Position numbers and translations under genes: made by a program. From NCBI GenBank assembly GCA_015698045.1, contig BLAL01000315.1, positions 434,001 through 498,000 of the forward strand: a stretch of DNA of 64,000 nucleotides. Direction: 5' to 3'. Numbering within the stretch: position 1 is the first letter of the stretch; every line of letters starts with the position of its first letter. A model generated the notes under the pieces. That model searched no databases, had not been told where the DNA came from, and saw only the letters and a list, made by a program, of their open reading frames with translations. This document shows positions 47,440-60,050 of the stretch, one piece after another. This stretch comes from Rhizophagus clarus. Taxonomy: Eukaryota > Glomeromycota > Glomeromycetes > Glomerales > Glomeraceae.

Positions 47440-48620
47440 ATGACTGCGGGAATTAACTTTAAGTCCAGTTTTAATACCGGAATTGCTAATTTATCAGTAA
47501 ATAAGCATATCCCTTGGATTTTCTCAAATTATTCTTTCGCTAGGAAGTGAGTTATAGCAATAATTATTTGTAAAAACATTATTGAATAAAAAATTTTTTT
47601 TTTTGTAGATAAATACGTGTAAGTCATAGCTGCTTTAGCTTGTCGTCAAATTGGTAATGATTATTTTAAAAGATGTGAATACATAAAAAAGGTCATATAT
47701 TGTATTATACTTATCTGTTGTTAGAAAGAAACGATTTTATCTGCTCTTTCCACGAACATATGAGCTGCTTTTTTGATTGGTAAATATTTCGTCACTTTTT
47801 TTTTTATTGATACTATCCTAAACTCTACATCTTAGCTGTTAGGATACATGAGTATGTATACGCCAAATGCTTGACTATAGATCAGGAGATCGAATATATT
47901 GTACAACGCGCCATTGAACTTGCATCATTCGCCAGGGAAATTTTTCCTGGCACAACTGACGATGGCACTTCGATTAATCTTATTCTTTTATTCGATCATT
48001 TAAAGTACACCAAATGAAACGATTCTTATTAAATATAGGAATGAATTTAAATGACTGACCTCTTTGAAATGAATTCTTCAGTTGACAGAAGAAATTATTG
48101 GTAGTTGCAAAGAAAATCCATTTCCATTGAAGATATAACTCTTTATTGTGCTTACTGTCGTGGTCACCTAGAAGAGTCTGCTTATAATGAAAGATCAAAG
48201 ATTTCTGAATCTATAAAGAATTGAAAATTCTTTATATCGTATTTTGTTTTATTTCATTTTTTCGTTAAATTTTTTATTACCTTCAGTGCGTACAAACTTA
48301 TAATTGGTGGATATACTTTACATGAAATCAAACAGCATGCTCAAAAAAAAGTCGATGGTATGTATGCTTTAGAACAACTGAGACGACAAGATAATATTGA
48401 AGTGATAATGAATATTTCTTACCACAAGCATGTCACGTTATGTCAAACAGTAAAGAAGAGGAACAACGTTTCATTCGAGAAAACAGGATGTATAGGAACT
48501 GCAAGAATGAATTTATCTTAAGCAGCTGCTAGAGCAAATGCTGAATTATTAAGAAATGGTATTATTGTTACTTCGAGCAATTTTTCTAAAGGAAACAATA
48601 ATTCAAGAGGTTCTGTTTAA
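47440..48620 (+). pseudogene. Decayed gene, family not recognised
   Basis: Protein-like segments follow in order on the plus strand, separated by stops and probable introns: 47441-47555 (MTAGINFKSSFNTGIANLSV), 47620-47690 (VIAALACRQIGNDYFKRCEY), 47820-48000 (AVRIHEYVYAKCLTIDQEIE, IELASFAREIFPGTTDDGTS), 48060-48225 (ITLYCAYCRGHLEESAYNER) and 48280-48620 (LIIGGYTLHEIKQHAQKKVD, VTLCQTVKKRNNVSF, AAARANAELLRNG). Stops occur near 48015-48110 and as TAA at 48519. Part of the sequence was probably an expressed protein with Cys motifs; function unknown. Confidence 0.45.
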
Positions 48621-48886
48621 TTATAATATATTACAAATTTAGAATAGCAAATATTTTACTCCTTTTGTTATACTAATTTTATATTGAACAATCCAAATAA
48701 AGATTTCTTAGTACATTAATAAAGGAAAGGACCTAAATAAAGTTTTCTATAAAACTTAATTTATTTTGAATAGTAAGTAATAGTGTATATAAATAAAAGA
48801 TAGATAAATTATTCAATAAAGAGTTTGAATAAAATAGTAGTACATAAAAGATAACCAATTAAAAAATTTTTTTTTTTTATTTTTTC

Positions 48887-50557
48887 TTAATTTTCTGTTG
48901 CCGGATTTCTTCTAACTATTCGAATAGTTTCGGTTTGATCTACTTTAATATTTTCTCCACCTTGAAAAATATCAGAATATCTAATATCAAAAATGTTCTT
49001 CGAGTTTAAACTAATTATTTTTTTATTAGGATCATAATCAATAAATTTTACTCTTCCAAAATCAACTCTATGACAAATATTATCAGAAAATATATGAGAT
49101 AATTTTAAACGAGAAATTATAGAATTTGTAATTGAATTAATTTTCAAGGAAAATAAAAACGAATTCGTAGTTGGACCAAATCTTAATTTTTGATTCATCC
49201 TAGTAACGTTTATTTCTTTATATTCACCAATAATTCTGTTTGAATTTGAACACATATAAATTGTCAACAACTCAACGCCGTTATTGTTATTGTAATAATT
49301 ATTGTTATTACTCTCGAGAAAATCATAAGGATTTTCAAAAGTTTTGTACATATAAGATTGAACATTTTCATAAAAATTATTAAATTCACCTCTTCTTGTT
49401 TTTATTGTCGCAAAAAATCCAAGTTTTGGTTCAAGTTTGTCAATCCAACTTGCAATAATTGCAGCTTGTTGTTTGTTAATAATCTCTGATTCAATAGATC
49501 TCTGAGGAGATAATCTTTTAGGTAAAACGGGTCTAACCGAAGGTCTCCAATCTTGATTAAGATGACTTTGAAGAATATCATCGTAATGTTCTTTATCAAG
49601 TAATTTTTCATATGGTTTGACATGTTGATAAAAATCTTGAGGAGATATAGTGTAAAATCTAATTAAATGAACCAAATTTTTTAAAGTTTCTTTTAGGGAA
49701 TTAAAATTTTCATCAGACCAATCAGCAACTGAAGGGGGAAAATCTAAAGTATCTTTAGCTATACCCCATCTAATAATATTTTTCCAAATATTTACTTCTT
49801 CAATTCCAAATTCATCCATTTTAAGAATCTCAATAAGTGAAGATTCATCAAAATCAGGAAAGTCTTCTGAATAAAACAAAAGGATCGGTTCTCTACAAAC
49901 CGTATTATTCCAATCATTTTGTAATTTTGTGAATGCTTCATGTTGAAATATAATTTGATGATAATAAACAAAATTTTGACTAATCCAATTAGAATTATTA
50001 TTTAGTAAGTAATTCTGTACATCATCAATAATATTATTAATACAAAGTTCATCTAAAGCAACCAAAAGATCCAAAATATCTTTTGCAGTAAGCTCATTAA
50101 GTTTCAAAACACCACTATAAACATATCTTTTTTTTTTTATAGATAAATATATTATATATAATAATAGTAATAATTTTTTTTTTAAAAAAAAAAAAGAAAA
50201 AATAAGTGTTAATATAATTTTTTTTTTTTTTTTGTAAAAAAAATGCATACGCATATGTAATACACATTAATTACAGTATATATTTACATACCGAAGAATT
50301 ACTTTAAATATTTTTGGACGTATATTGGGTTTTTCAAGTTTTATTTTATCTCCTTCGGTTTTCTTCCAACGATTAGAAAATGCCATTTTAAAATAAGGAG
50401 TTCTAACACTCAAAACACTTGAATGAATTTTAAAAGTTTCATTATCGTCATCTTTGCCAACAATCATAATAACATCATAGTTATCGTCTTCTTCAGTAAG
50501 AAGTTTAGTCAAGTCTTCGGCCAAAAGTTCGATATATGTTAAAGAATTTGAAGCCAT
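48887..50557 (-). CDS. BTB-BACK-TLDc domain protein 2, about 501 aa
   Basis: Exon 1 50557-50292 and exon 2 50126-48887 join in phase. Start ATG 50557 (MASNSLTYIELLAEDLTKLL); an upstream ATG at 50656 would add a 33-residue extension of no domain type. BTB: YDVIMIVGKDDDNETFKIHS, then RTPYFKMAFSNRWKK. BACK-like region: LLFYSEDFPDFDESSLIEIL. The C-terminal TLDc is diverged: RIIGEYKEINVTR and FGPTTNSFLFSLK align to the GGYnP and dSFiFSf parts, with an Asn run (LESNNNNYYNNNN) inserted before it. Same architecture and same intron position as the gene at 39.8 kb (after the ILR of the BTB), so they are paralogues. The acceptor lies in an unusual A-rich context. Confidence 0.85.
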
Positions 50558-51007
50558 TTTTTTTCTTTTTTTTTTTACGAAGAGATCAAAATGAGAAAGA
50601 ATCAAAAAACAATAAAATTTGAATGTAGGTTTACGCAACTTGCAAACATTAAACATTGTTTACGTAACTTGCAGATTGTGCAACCAAAGTCAACTTTTAG
50701 TTTAAATTTGCGCAGCACGAATAATACTATTTTATTATTAAGCTTGTAAGTGTTCAGGTTACGTTTTTTAGTTTTGCCTATATAAAGAAACCTAAAAAAA
50801 CCATTGGTCCGTAAAGTTTGTTTATGATGTAAACAAATGCGTGTCGGTTCATATGGCGCAAAAGATCAAATCTTTCACAAACAAGATAGGAGCCAAGATT
50901 TCTAAGATTACGTTACACACACGCTTAAATAAATGAAATCGTATCTTTATTTTTAATATCGCAAATTATAATAAAAAATTATTTATTTATTTATTTATTT
51001 ATTTTCG

Positions 51008-52348
51008 CTAAATCGTTTTTTCGCAGTTTTTTGGTACCATTAATTTCATAATTTCTTTCATAATATTACCAAAATTAGAAGAAAACATCGAATAATTATC
51101 CATAACATATTCAAATCCGCTTGTTTCTCTAACTTTACTAAAATTCTTTATGACAAATTCTAAAACTTTTTCTTTCAAGTCAGGCAACATTCCACCTGAA
51201 CTAAATAAAATCATTGCTGAATTTTCAATTGTTAAAGTTCCAAGAACTTCAGCTTTAGCAATCTCGCATAAATCTGTAACAAGGTATTTATCAGCTATGA
51301 GCAGGATATTAAAAGGTGATGAAGGTGAGGTCAGTTCGTTCTCAATATCAAATATTACTTCATTCATGTAAAAATAACGAAGTAATTCTCGAAATGTTTC
51401 GTGATGAAAATCCGGAATTTTCACTGTATATTTAAACGGTAGATGACTCTTCGAATCTGTTGAATGTAATGTTTTTATATCTAGTGTAGGTCTGGCAGCA
51501 GAAATTGTTTTGCTTGCAGCAAAGCTTTTATAATAATTTGTCTCTAACCATCGACCTGAAAATACGCTTGTAAAGTAACTTGACCTTTGTGAAATTATAG
51601 TGCTACTTGCGAAAAATGTTTTACCATTAACAATAAATTGGACATCTGACATGTCTGGTCTTTCAAATTGGTTTTCCCAAGCGTTGCGCAAATTATCAGG
51701 TAATGGTTGACTCCAAAAAGAAGTTGTAGGAGATTGCATTACTAAAGATTTAAAGTCTTGAAATTTTATCCCGAATGTAATTGGATCTTTTAAAGTATCT
51801 TTTATAGTATATACTCCAGAAGCTTTACATTATTAGTTGAAGTTTTGTTATTGGAGATTCAAATAAAACGATCTTTACTTCATTTAATAAAATTTTTTAT
51901 CTTACCTCTTTTGTTATTATAAACAGATTCGCTTATTGGTTCTAAAATATTTAGATTAACTTCAGCCTCATAAGTCACTGATTTATCCTCTATAAAAAGT
52001 GTAGAACGAGAACTCTCACGATCTTTTGACCATTCCAAATTTCTCCTTTCCGATGGACTAGTGATTGCCCATAATGTCAAACTACAACACATTCCTTTGC
52101 CTACAATATTATGATTCTGTACAAAGATAATTTTAAAAATGACTTAAATTTGAATTAAACATAAAAAAAAATTAATAAATATAGATCAGAGAACTGAAAA
52201 TAAATTTTACAGGATTGAATTTTAATTGCCAGAAAACATTTTGAGCTGAAGCAAAAGGTGGCGTAATAATACAATCATCAACTATATCTGGTCCATTCCG
52301 GATATTGACCGAATATTGAAATATTGTTTTTGGTTTGAAAGTTGTCAT
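51008..52348 (-). CDS. MATH-BTB (speckle-type POZ-like) protein, about 387 aa
   Basis: Three exons: 52348-52211, 52116-51906 and 51822-51008. Phases close to 387 residues; the third exon acceptor (TGTAAAG) is weak. The N-terminal half, with NVFWQLKFNP, CCSLTLWAITSPSERRNLEW and EAEVNLNILEPIS, fits a MATH-like beta-sandwich. The BTB follows: RPDMSDVQFIVNGKTFFASS, then RSSYFTSVFSGRW, with an insertion (AASKTISAARPTLDIKTL) before YTVKIPDFHHETFRELLRYF. The C-terminus is a BACK-like helical part. Such proteins are Cullin-3 substrate adaptors in the ubiquitin system: MATH binds the substrate, BTB the Cullin. It shares a 233-bp divergent promoter with SYF2. Confidence 0.82.
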
Positions 52349-52581
52349 TATTAAAATTTTTAATTTTTTTTTTTTGGATCCGATGATATGCATATGCAAG
52401 TATTTATGTAACCTATTTTAAAGTAGCGTTTATAGTGGCAAAACGTGACGTGTGTGACGTAATCAAAAATCGTGTAACTCGTGAATGATATATATCGATA
52501 TTGCGATATATATAGGGACCAAAAACGTGTTCGTTCTATTCTTTGATTCTTTGGGCGTAAAATTTATAAAAATTAAAAATT
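52349..52581. promoter_or_regulatory. Divergent promoter of MATH-BTB and SYF2
   Basis: The 233 bp between the two start codons contain two CRE-like words (CGTGACG at 52444 and TGTGACGTAATC at about 52453-52464) and a palindromic ATATATCGATATTGCGATAT at about 52489-52508 followed by a TATATAGG. These could be binding sites for a bZIP factor and a TATA element; this is inference from motif shape only. Confidence 0.4.
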
Positions 52582-53672
52582 ATGTCGGAACACTTAAAAA
52601 CAAACGATATAAGTACAAACCCGCAGCAAGTGCAGGTCAAGAGTTGCAATGAAATACGTGATAGTTCATCTACTAATGATTCATCTCGCGTCGAGAAAAT
52701 GAAAGCTCGCATAGATTGTTTACAAAGATTGCGTAAACGATCGGTAATGTTTAATCAAGATTCCTTTATTTTTTTCATGAGCCGATCAAAACAACTTTGT
52801 ACATAACGGGTCACATAGGACGATGCTTTGCAAGCTAACCGACATGAAGTTTATGAAGAATTTCAACGTAAAAAGACTAATCCCATCCAACAAGAACGTA
52901 AACGTGAAGCAGAAAAATTATTGGCTAAACAGGTAGTATAATAGAAGTTAATCAGAGAAATATCAATTAATTTATAAATATCATGATGATTGTGATGATT
53001 GGCAGGAAGCACAAGTAAGAGGAGAGAATTATGAAAGGAAACGATTTTGGGGTTACTCTGCCGAATCTGTAGAGAAATGGGAAAAAAAGCAAGAAAAGAA
53101 AGCAAAAAGATCTAATACTGGATTTACAGGTCAAATTTCTCCAAAATAATTAGAATATCACGTGATTCATTATTAAATTTTTTTTTTATAATCGTAAAGA
53201 CTTTAATCAAGTTGCGCACAAAAAATATAAGAAACAAATAAATGAACTCAAACCAGATTTAGAAGCCTATGATGAAAAAAAAATAGCTACAACTCTCACC
53301 ACCACCAAAGATGGAAAAGTTGTATGCATTGATACTGAATCATCTTTTTATCGAGATGCAAATTCTCTTCGATATGCTAGTGTTGATAATGTTCCAAGTC
53401 CTCAAGAAGTAGATCGGTTGGTGACGGATGTCAGCAAACAGTTAAGTTTACCTTTAATATTTATAAAAATATCGCGATTTTCTTCTCAATTTGTAACTTT
53501 TATTTATAGAATTGCTCAACGAGAAAAGTTTTCGCGTCGTAAACAAGCTGATGACGATGATGAAATCACATATATTAATAATCGTAACAAAAGATTCAAT
53601 GAGAAGATTGGTAGATTTTACGATAAATATACTAGAGAAATTAAAGGAAATTTGGAACGTGGTACTGCGTAA
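52582..53672 (+). CDS. SYF2: Pre-mRNA-splicing factor SYF2, 267 aa
   Basis: Five exons, 52582-52743, 52819-52932, 53006-53129, 53200-53440 and 53510-53672, join in phase to 267 residues. SYF2 is a component of the NineTeen complex / activated spliceosome in the nucleus and is needed for both splicing steps and cell-cycle progression. Diagnostic blocks: EKWEKKQEKKAKRSNTGFTG, then DFNQVAHKKYKKQINELKPD, SPQEVDRLVTDVSKQ, REKFSRRKQADDDDEITYIN and the conserved ending FYDKYTREIKGNLERGTA. The N-terminus is Ser/Asn-rich, as is usual, and includes a coiled-coil run. Length is normal for fungi. Convergent with the Clr2-like gene. Confidence 0.95.
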
Positions 53673-54172
53673 GTCATCATGCGTTAAACTCTTACGCTTT
53701 GAATTTATATAATCTAATTAATTTATATATTTGGCAGGTTATAAAAATATTTACTATTTGCAGAACTGCTGCAATTTATGAAATTTTCGATATAGATACT
53801 TTCACGATTATGGTATCTGTTAAATCAATAATAAATTTTACAACAATTATTTTATTAACATTTGAGTTGAACGTTATTTTGTTCGCCGTATAAAATGTAA
53901 TACCTGCAATGTCGTACTCATTTTTTATTTTCGTTATATTCATTTTCTATTTAATATAAATCGAATAACTCCCGAATTCTGATTCTCTAGTTGAAACAAA
54001 ATAGATTTATTCGTTTTTACTGCTTTGACGTGATGAGACGGTTATTCGGTTTTTGTCCAAACGAATTCTGGTAACTTTTTAAGAAAATAATGAAGATAAT
54101 CTATTTTATTATCAAATTCTTGTATATACTTTATTGTAATTCAGTCCTTTACATCATACTTAAAACCAAATG

Positions 54173-54208
<36 letters not shown>

Positions 54209-54323
54209 CTTTTTTTGAGCAAATACCTATATATTTTTATTTACTCAATTAAATGTGTATTTAAAATAAACTTGGTACAAAGAATGTCTCCCGTTTTAAT
54301 TTTAAAACTGCGATCTAAATCTT
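53673..54323. other. Convergent intergenic region with poly-T tract
   Basis: Contains the 3' region of SYF2 and a near-pure T tract of about 32 at 54176-54209. Short frames here lack protein character. It probably holds polyadenylation signals for both genes. Confidence 0.5.
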
Positions 54324-56468
54324 TTAAATCGTTTTATCGCCATTATTTTTCACTAACTTATTTAAAGCATCTCCGTCAGATATATCATCATCAGTTTCAA
54401 ACGTAGGAGTATCTGGTGAAACAACCAACGGCGGCAAATCAATATCGTCGGATTTCTTCGTATATTTCTTTTCAATATCTGAAAATTTTACAGGAGATCC
54501 GATTTTTTCAATAGATTTTGTTTCATTTGTCTGTTTAATCGTAATTTCTTTTTCGTCAATGATATTTATTTCTGTGCTTATTTCTTCTCCCTCAATATCA
54601 ATTTCGTGATTTTTTCTCGCTCTTTTTGATGTCTCGTCTTGTGGAGGAGAAAATGGTGCCGTACGTTTACCCTTTAACAAATTACTTTCTGTCAATATAG
54701 GTGGTAATGGAGAAGAACGTTTGGCTACTTGTTTTTTAGTAGTGGGAGTGACTGGAGCATCTAGCTCACGTGGGGTTGTATTTAATGTAGCTATGATAGG
54801 AGGAACATCTTCACCTAACATTAACATCCTGTTTTCGAACGTTTTGGGAAGTTCACATTCAATAGATTCAGTAATATCAGGATACATTAGATAAAATCGA
54901 CCAGCAATATCCTCCACATCAACTGTATACTCCTCGTCTTGTTTATTCTTAGGAATCCACTCATATGTGTCACCCTCTTCCGATAACTTGCCTCTTTCAT
55001 ATAAATCGCCCGTGATTTGAATATTTGCCTTTAAATCTTCGAAGATACTTGTTATTTGTAAATATGGCACCATAGTTTCTTTTTTCTGATTGGTATTATC
55101 AAGTGGATCACCTTTATCCTTAAGTTCTTCAGGTTCTTCGGGAATTAATCTAACTAAGTCATCTTCATAAATCAATTCTGCACCAAAATATATAGCCTTA
55201 TAATGAATACCATGTTTTTCTTTTTTGGTTCCTTTCTTATGATATTCATACTGGTACATAGGTGTAAATGCCCTTACTATCTCATTTGCTTTCTGGATTG
55301 CTTTAAAATATATTTCAACTATCTGCTCTGGGGTCGCTTCTTCTAATTCAACATTCAACAAGGATCTGGTGAATCTATTTTTACTGCTTAACAATGCTTT
55401 GTCCAAACTACGAATTAGCCAAGGACGAAGTGAGCCAACAGTAACGTTCCTACTTCCATGAAGAATCAGAGGTTTTACGGTATAGATAATATTTTCAGAT
55501 GATTCGTTATCTTCTTGCGGTGTAACTGACCCAACAATTGCAGGCCAATACTCGATAGAAAAAATTTTGTCACATTCCGTCAAGGTTTTATCATTCAGAA
55601 CTTCGTTGATAGAAAGCCAAACAATTTCTCCTCCACGAAATATTGAGTTTTTGGGAATAAGAGGAGGAACACTTTTTTTTAATTCAGCAACCTTTGGTCT
55701 TCTTTTTTTCTTTGTATCTTTTCTCCGATTACCAACGGATATTTTCCGATTTTTCGTGGACTTTCCAGTACTACTACTGCGAGTTACTCTTTTCGATACT
55801 GGTGCTTCATTAGATGTATCAGACTCCCTTTGTCTTTTCACTTTTTTCTTCGCTTTATGCGTGTAAGGTTTTCCACTTGTAACTGTAGATTTCGTACAGT
55901 ATTTGCAATGACATTGCCCAGATTTGTCTGATATAAGCCATAACAGATGCGGATAAAACTCATTGGGAGATCGAAATTTATGACGACCTGCAATAATATT
56001 AGTAACCTTAATTATAAAAAAAAAATGAAAGCAAATAAATCAGAAAGTTATAATACCGAAGAGATAATAGTCTGTCCTTTCTTCCTTTTTTTTAGGGTAC
56101 TTTTTGCGATGTGCATAGAGTTTATATCCTTTCGGAAAATCTGTCAATATTGCTTTATTTTTTATTTTTTATTTTTATTTTAATTTTTTGATAAATTAAT
56201 AAAAATATATTCGTTATGATAAAAAAAAAAAAAAAAATTTTATCATCAACTTTTTACCTTTAGGAAACGTAACATCTCTAAAACTTTTTATCATGCTTTC
56301 ACCAAGCTTCTCACGCCAGTAAATATTCTTAGAATCTACAGGATTAAGCAATTCGTAATACATTACAACGCCATCATCGTCGGGTATTGGCTTTGTCTTA
56401 TCCGGGAAAACTAAAATATCATCTGATACTTCGACAGTAATACCATCTTCTGAAACCTGATAAGTCAT
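54324..56468 (-). CDS. clr2: Clr2-like transcription-silencing protein, 648 aa
   Basis: Exons 56468-56258, 56128-56057 and 55987-54324 join in phase to 648 residues. The N-terminal block spanning exons 2-3 (DYYLFGRHKFRSPNEFYPHL, then LWLISDKSGQCHCKYC) matches the Clr2 silencing domain with its CxCxxC cysteines. Further parts: FRGGEIVWLSINEVL and RNVTVGSLRPWL in the central Clr2 region, then an acidic/Lys-rich disordered C-terminal tail (SPVKFSDIEKKYTKKSDDID). A basic stretch (KRVTRSSSTGKSTKNRKISV) after the cysteines looks like a nuclear signal. In fission yeast Clr2 is part of SHREC, a histone deacetylase/remodeller complex for heterochromatin silencing. Such a role in this repeat-rich genome is inferred. 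Tandem with MTO1, 441 bp downstream of it. Confidence 0.82.
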
Positions 56469-56909
56469 GGCTGGCCGCGAAAAAAAAAAAATAATTCAGG
56501 TTACTCTTAAGAGTATAGAAACTAGAAAATTTTCTTTACACTTCGATTACATATTATATACCTTATTAATTAATACTCTTAACAATATATAAATTCGCAA
56601 GTTATATGGTTTTTTGGGGGACGAAAATAAAAGAATTGCTGTCGTGTGAATCTTGGCTTTATAATGGATCAAATCGCAGATCAGTGATCAGATGACAATA
56701 ATAATCATTAGATGAGATAATCAAATAGAGTATAATGCCTTAATCATTAATCATCCACGTTCTCTCTTTACAAAGTTAGCTCTATGCATGCTAATTTTTT
56801 CTCTTTACAAATTAGTATAACTCATGTAATGAACATGAAATGTCAAATTACATCGTATAATTTTGAAACGATCAATTATTTGTAAAAAATGTTTATTTGG
56901 AACATATGA
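56469..56909. other. Intergenic spacer: clr2 upstream region
   Basis: 441 bp between the MTO1 stop and the clr2 start. It contains the repeated GATCAnAnGATnA words near 56668-56720 and AT-rich sequence. No defined element. Confidence 0.35.
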
Positions 56910-59900
56910 TTATAAAAATTTTTTCTTTTTGTACACATATTTTAATAGCGTCACTATGCTAGCCGGTGTCATTCCTTCAATACGCTTGGCTGCTCCCTAA
57001 AAATAAAGCTCAGTCAGGAAATAATTTCATAATTTACATTTAAACAAAAATATTTACCAACGTGGCAGGCCTAATTAATTTTAATTTTGACCTAGTCTCA
57101 AACGAAAGGTTGTGGACTCTTACAAAAAAGAATTTAATTTAATTAATTTAACGCATATTTATCAATGTAAAATTTTTTTATCATTATTTCTTACAAATCA
57201 TAATCCAAATCTTCTGGTAATATCATTTCTTCGTCTTTTCGAAATGTTTGAACTTCTGCTTTTTGTCTTTCCAGATATGATTTATAACTCGCTATAAAAA
57301 AAAATTATACATTTAATAAGAAACAAACGAAATTGTGTCTATGCTCCGTTATACCTTCAATATGTAATCGTCGAAATACGGAAGGACTTATTTCATCAAG
57401 TTCCGGAATGAGCTTTGTAAGGAATTCCATGGTAACATTGCGAGTCCCGATTATATCTACAGCACTAAAATATGTTTTTCGCATGATTATTCACATTTCT
57501 ATATTTAAAAACATTATGAAAAGTTTTTATTGTTCTAAATTTTCTACCTTCTCATTATACCATCATACACAACGTTTATTCCCAAAGCATCCCATTTCTG
57601 AGGTGACAAACTAAAACCATGAAGTAATTCAGAACCTCTGCAGAATTGTTTCTCAGTTTCTTGAAATATGTTCCATCTATAATTAGATACGCATCCGACC
57701 TCATATCCTTGTAAAAACATTTTGATTAATATTAAAGACAAATTTCATACTACTACAATATTTATCGTGTATCATGATACCTTTACGTGTTAACCGCATA
57801 TCTGCATTATCAGCTCTAAGAGATAATCTATATTCTGAACGAGCAGTAAACATGCGATAAGGTTCCTCGACTCCTTTTGTTATCAAATCATCTATTAATA
57901 CTCCAATGTACGCATCTGCACGGTCAAGTATAAATGGAGCCTTGTTCTGAATAGATAGACCAGCGTTTATGCCTGCGATAATTCCCTATCGAAATTATAA
58001 AATATTATTAGAGTTATTTATACATTATCTCTTATAATCTTACCTGTGCTGCAGCTTCTTCGTAGCCTGTGGTTCCATTGATTTGTCCAGCCAAATACAA
58101 ACCCTTAATACGATGAGTTTCTAGTGTTGGGTTTAATTCTCGTGGATCCACATGATCATATTCCACTCCATATCCTATTTAAACGGATAATTTATTAAAT
58201 TATCAAATAAAAATTCCAAACTTTAAACATTAATTACCGGGCCTCATCATCGCTACATTTTCTAATCCTGGAATTGTACGAATCATTTTATATTGTATTG
58301 ATTCTGGGAGTGACATAGATATTCCGTTCGGATATACAATTTCTGTATCAAGACCTAATTATGATTTATATAACACGTTATTTTCCCATATTATGTATTT
58401 AATATATTGATTTCAAAATGAAATACCCTCTGGTTCTAGCCAAATAATATGACCCTGCTTATCTTTGAATCTTATCACTTTCGCCTCAATTGAGGGACAA
58501 TATCTAATGCATAAATAAACATCAGTATCTTGTCTTGTATACCGCTAATTTTAAACACGTTTTAGTTGACCTTGGCCCTTTTACGGTTTCTCGTATGTGC
58601 ATTGTCTCAGATAAATTCTCTAAAATGATTTTGTGCGTCTCTATATTTGTTTTTGTTTGATAACATATTATTTGAAGAGCCTATGAATAAAGATCCTGTT
58701 ATCTAATAGTTGCGCTCAAAGTTTCTTCGTAAACTTTTCTACTTACTTCATATGGAACAGATGAATGAAGATAGGAAAAAGGTGTGGCAGGTATATCTCC
58801 GTGCTGCGGACGAAGATTTTTATAGTTAATTGTACGCCCATCCAAACGTGGAGGTGTACCTTAACATTAAAAGGAACAAAAAAAAAAAATTTAAATAACT
58901 TTACTAAATGCCATAACTCTTTTTTTTTTTTACCTGTTTTAAGTCTCCCAAGTTTAAACCCTGCAAGCTCCAGTGTTTTGGAAATTCCCACGGACGGCGC
59001 TTCGCCGAACCTTCCTGATGGATACATTGTTTTTCCTACCAAGAAATCAAAAATTTAAGTTATAAATAAATCGTTAAAACAAAATAAAAATTTTTACACA
59101 TTACCGATATGTATTTCGCCCTGAAGGAAAGTTCCTGTTGTCAATACGACCTTTGATGCATAAATAATCTCACCCGATTCTGTATGAAAAGTAATATATT
59201 AAAAATATAAACTTTGCCATTTAATGAATGTTCTTTACAACGTTTACCCAACTTTACTCCTTGGACCTCTCCATAAACCGGATGTTCTCCAGGTTCACCA
59301 ATAATCATTGGTCGATGCGCCATTAAAATATCGTGTACGCTACCAGCCATTACTATTAAATTAGGATAATTGAATAGATGTTCTTGCATGTGTTTTTTAT
59401 ACAACTTTCTATCAATTTGCGCCCTAGGACCCTATATAATGAATTTAATAAAACGTTATATTCGATTAAATAAATGAAAATAATAAAATAATACGATAAT
59501 AATTCCATACATGTACAGCTGGCCCCTTTGAACGGTTTAAGATATGAAATTGTATTCCAGATAAATCTACAAATTTTATTAGGAAAAATGAGAACGAGTC
59601 TGATAATCATTATGTCGATTAAAGTGATCTTACCGGATATTTTCCCGCATAATCCATCCAAAGCATCTATTTCTCTAACTAATATTCCTTTGCCAATTCC
59701 ACCAAATGAAGGATTACATGACATTTCACCTATGAAGCGAAAGAAAAGCATTGAAAGAGTCAGAGAAATCAAAAAAAAAAACTAGTTAAATAACGTAACC
59801 AACCGATAGTATCAAGTCTCTGAGTGAGTAATAAAGTTTTCGCTCCTGTCCTAGCTGCAGCAGCGCATGCTTCTGAGCCTGCGTGCCCTCCTCCAATTAC

Positions 59901-60050
59901 AATAACATCGAATTTTGGGTGTTCTGGGTCTCTTGCTGATATTTTAACATATGTTCTGACTGAAAATCTTTTGAAATATGAACATCGAATTCTTTGAAAA
60001 AGATACGAATTGGACGTGTATGTTCTTATATGTGAATTGGAAATTCTCAT
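56910..60050 (-). CDS. MTO1: MTO1/MnmG (GidA), mitochondrial tRNA U34 modification enzyme, 675 aa
   Basis: Seventeen exons join in phase (60050-59804, 59729-59634, 59566-59511, 59431-59248, 59179-59105, 59035-58934, 58859-58747, 58680-58571, 58503-58427, 58354-58238, 58174-58044, 57985-57781, 57707-57548, 57464-57355, 57291-57195, 57118-57058, 56996-56910). FAD-binding fold: [20 protein letters not shown]. Family signatures: [36 protein letters not shown] and [20 protein letters not shown]. With MSS1 (GTPBP3/MnmE) it installs the 5-carboxymethylaminomethyl or related group on wobble uridine of mitochondrial tRNAs. The N-terminus before the FAD motif is basic and Ser/Arg-rich ([28 protein letters not shown]), a mitochondrial presequence. 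ATG 60050 was preferred; an upstream in-frame ATG at 60212 gives a longer form. Confidence 0.95.

Noticed and set aside
53699..53893. 64-codon frame after SYF2
   Set aside because: No start context, no domain, and it lies in the probable 3' untranslated region of SYF2.
55567..55866. 99-codon plus-strand frame opposite clr2
   Set aside because: Shadow of the clr2 coding exon.
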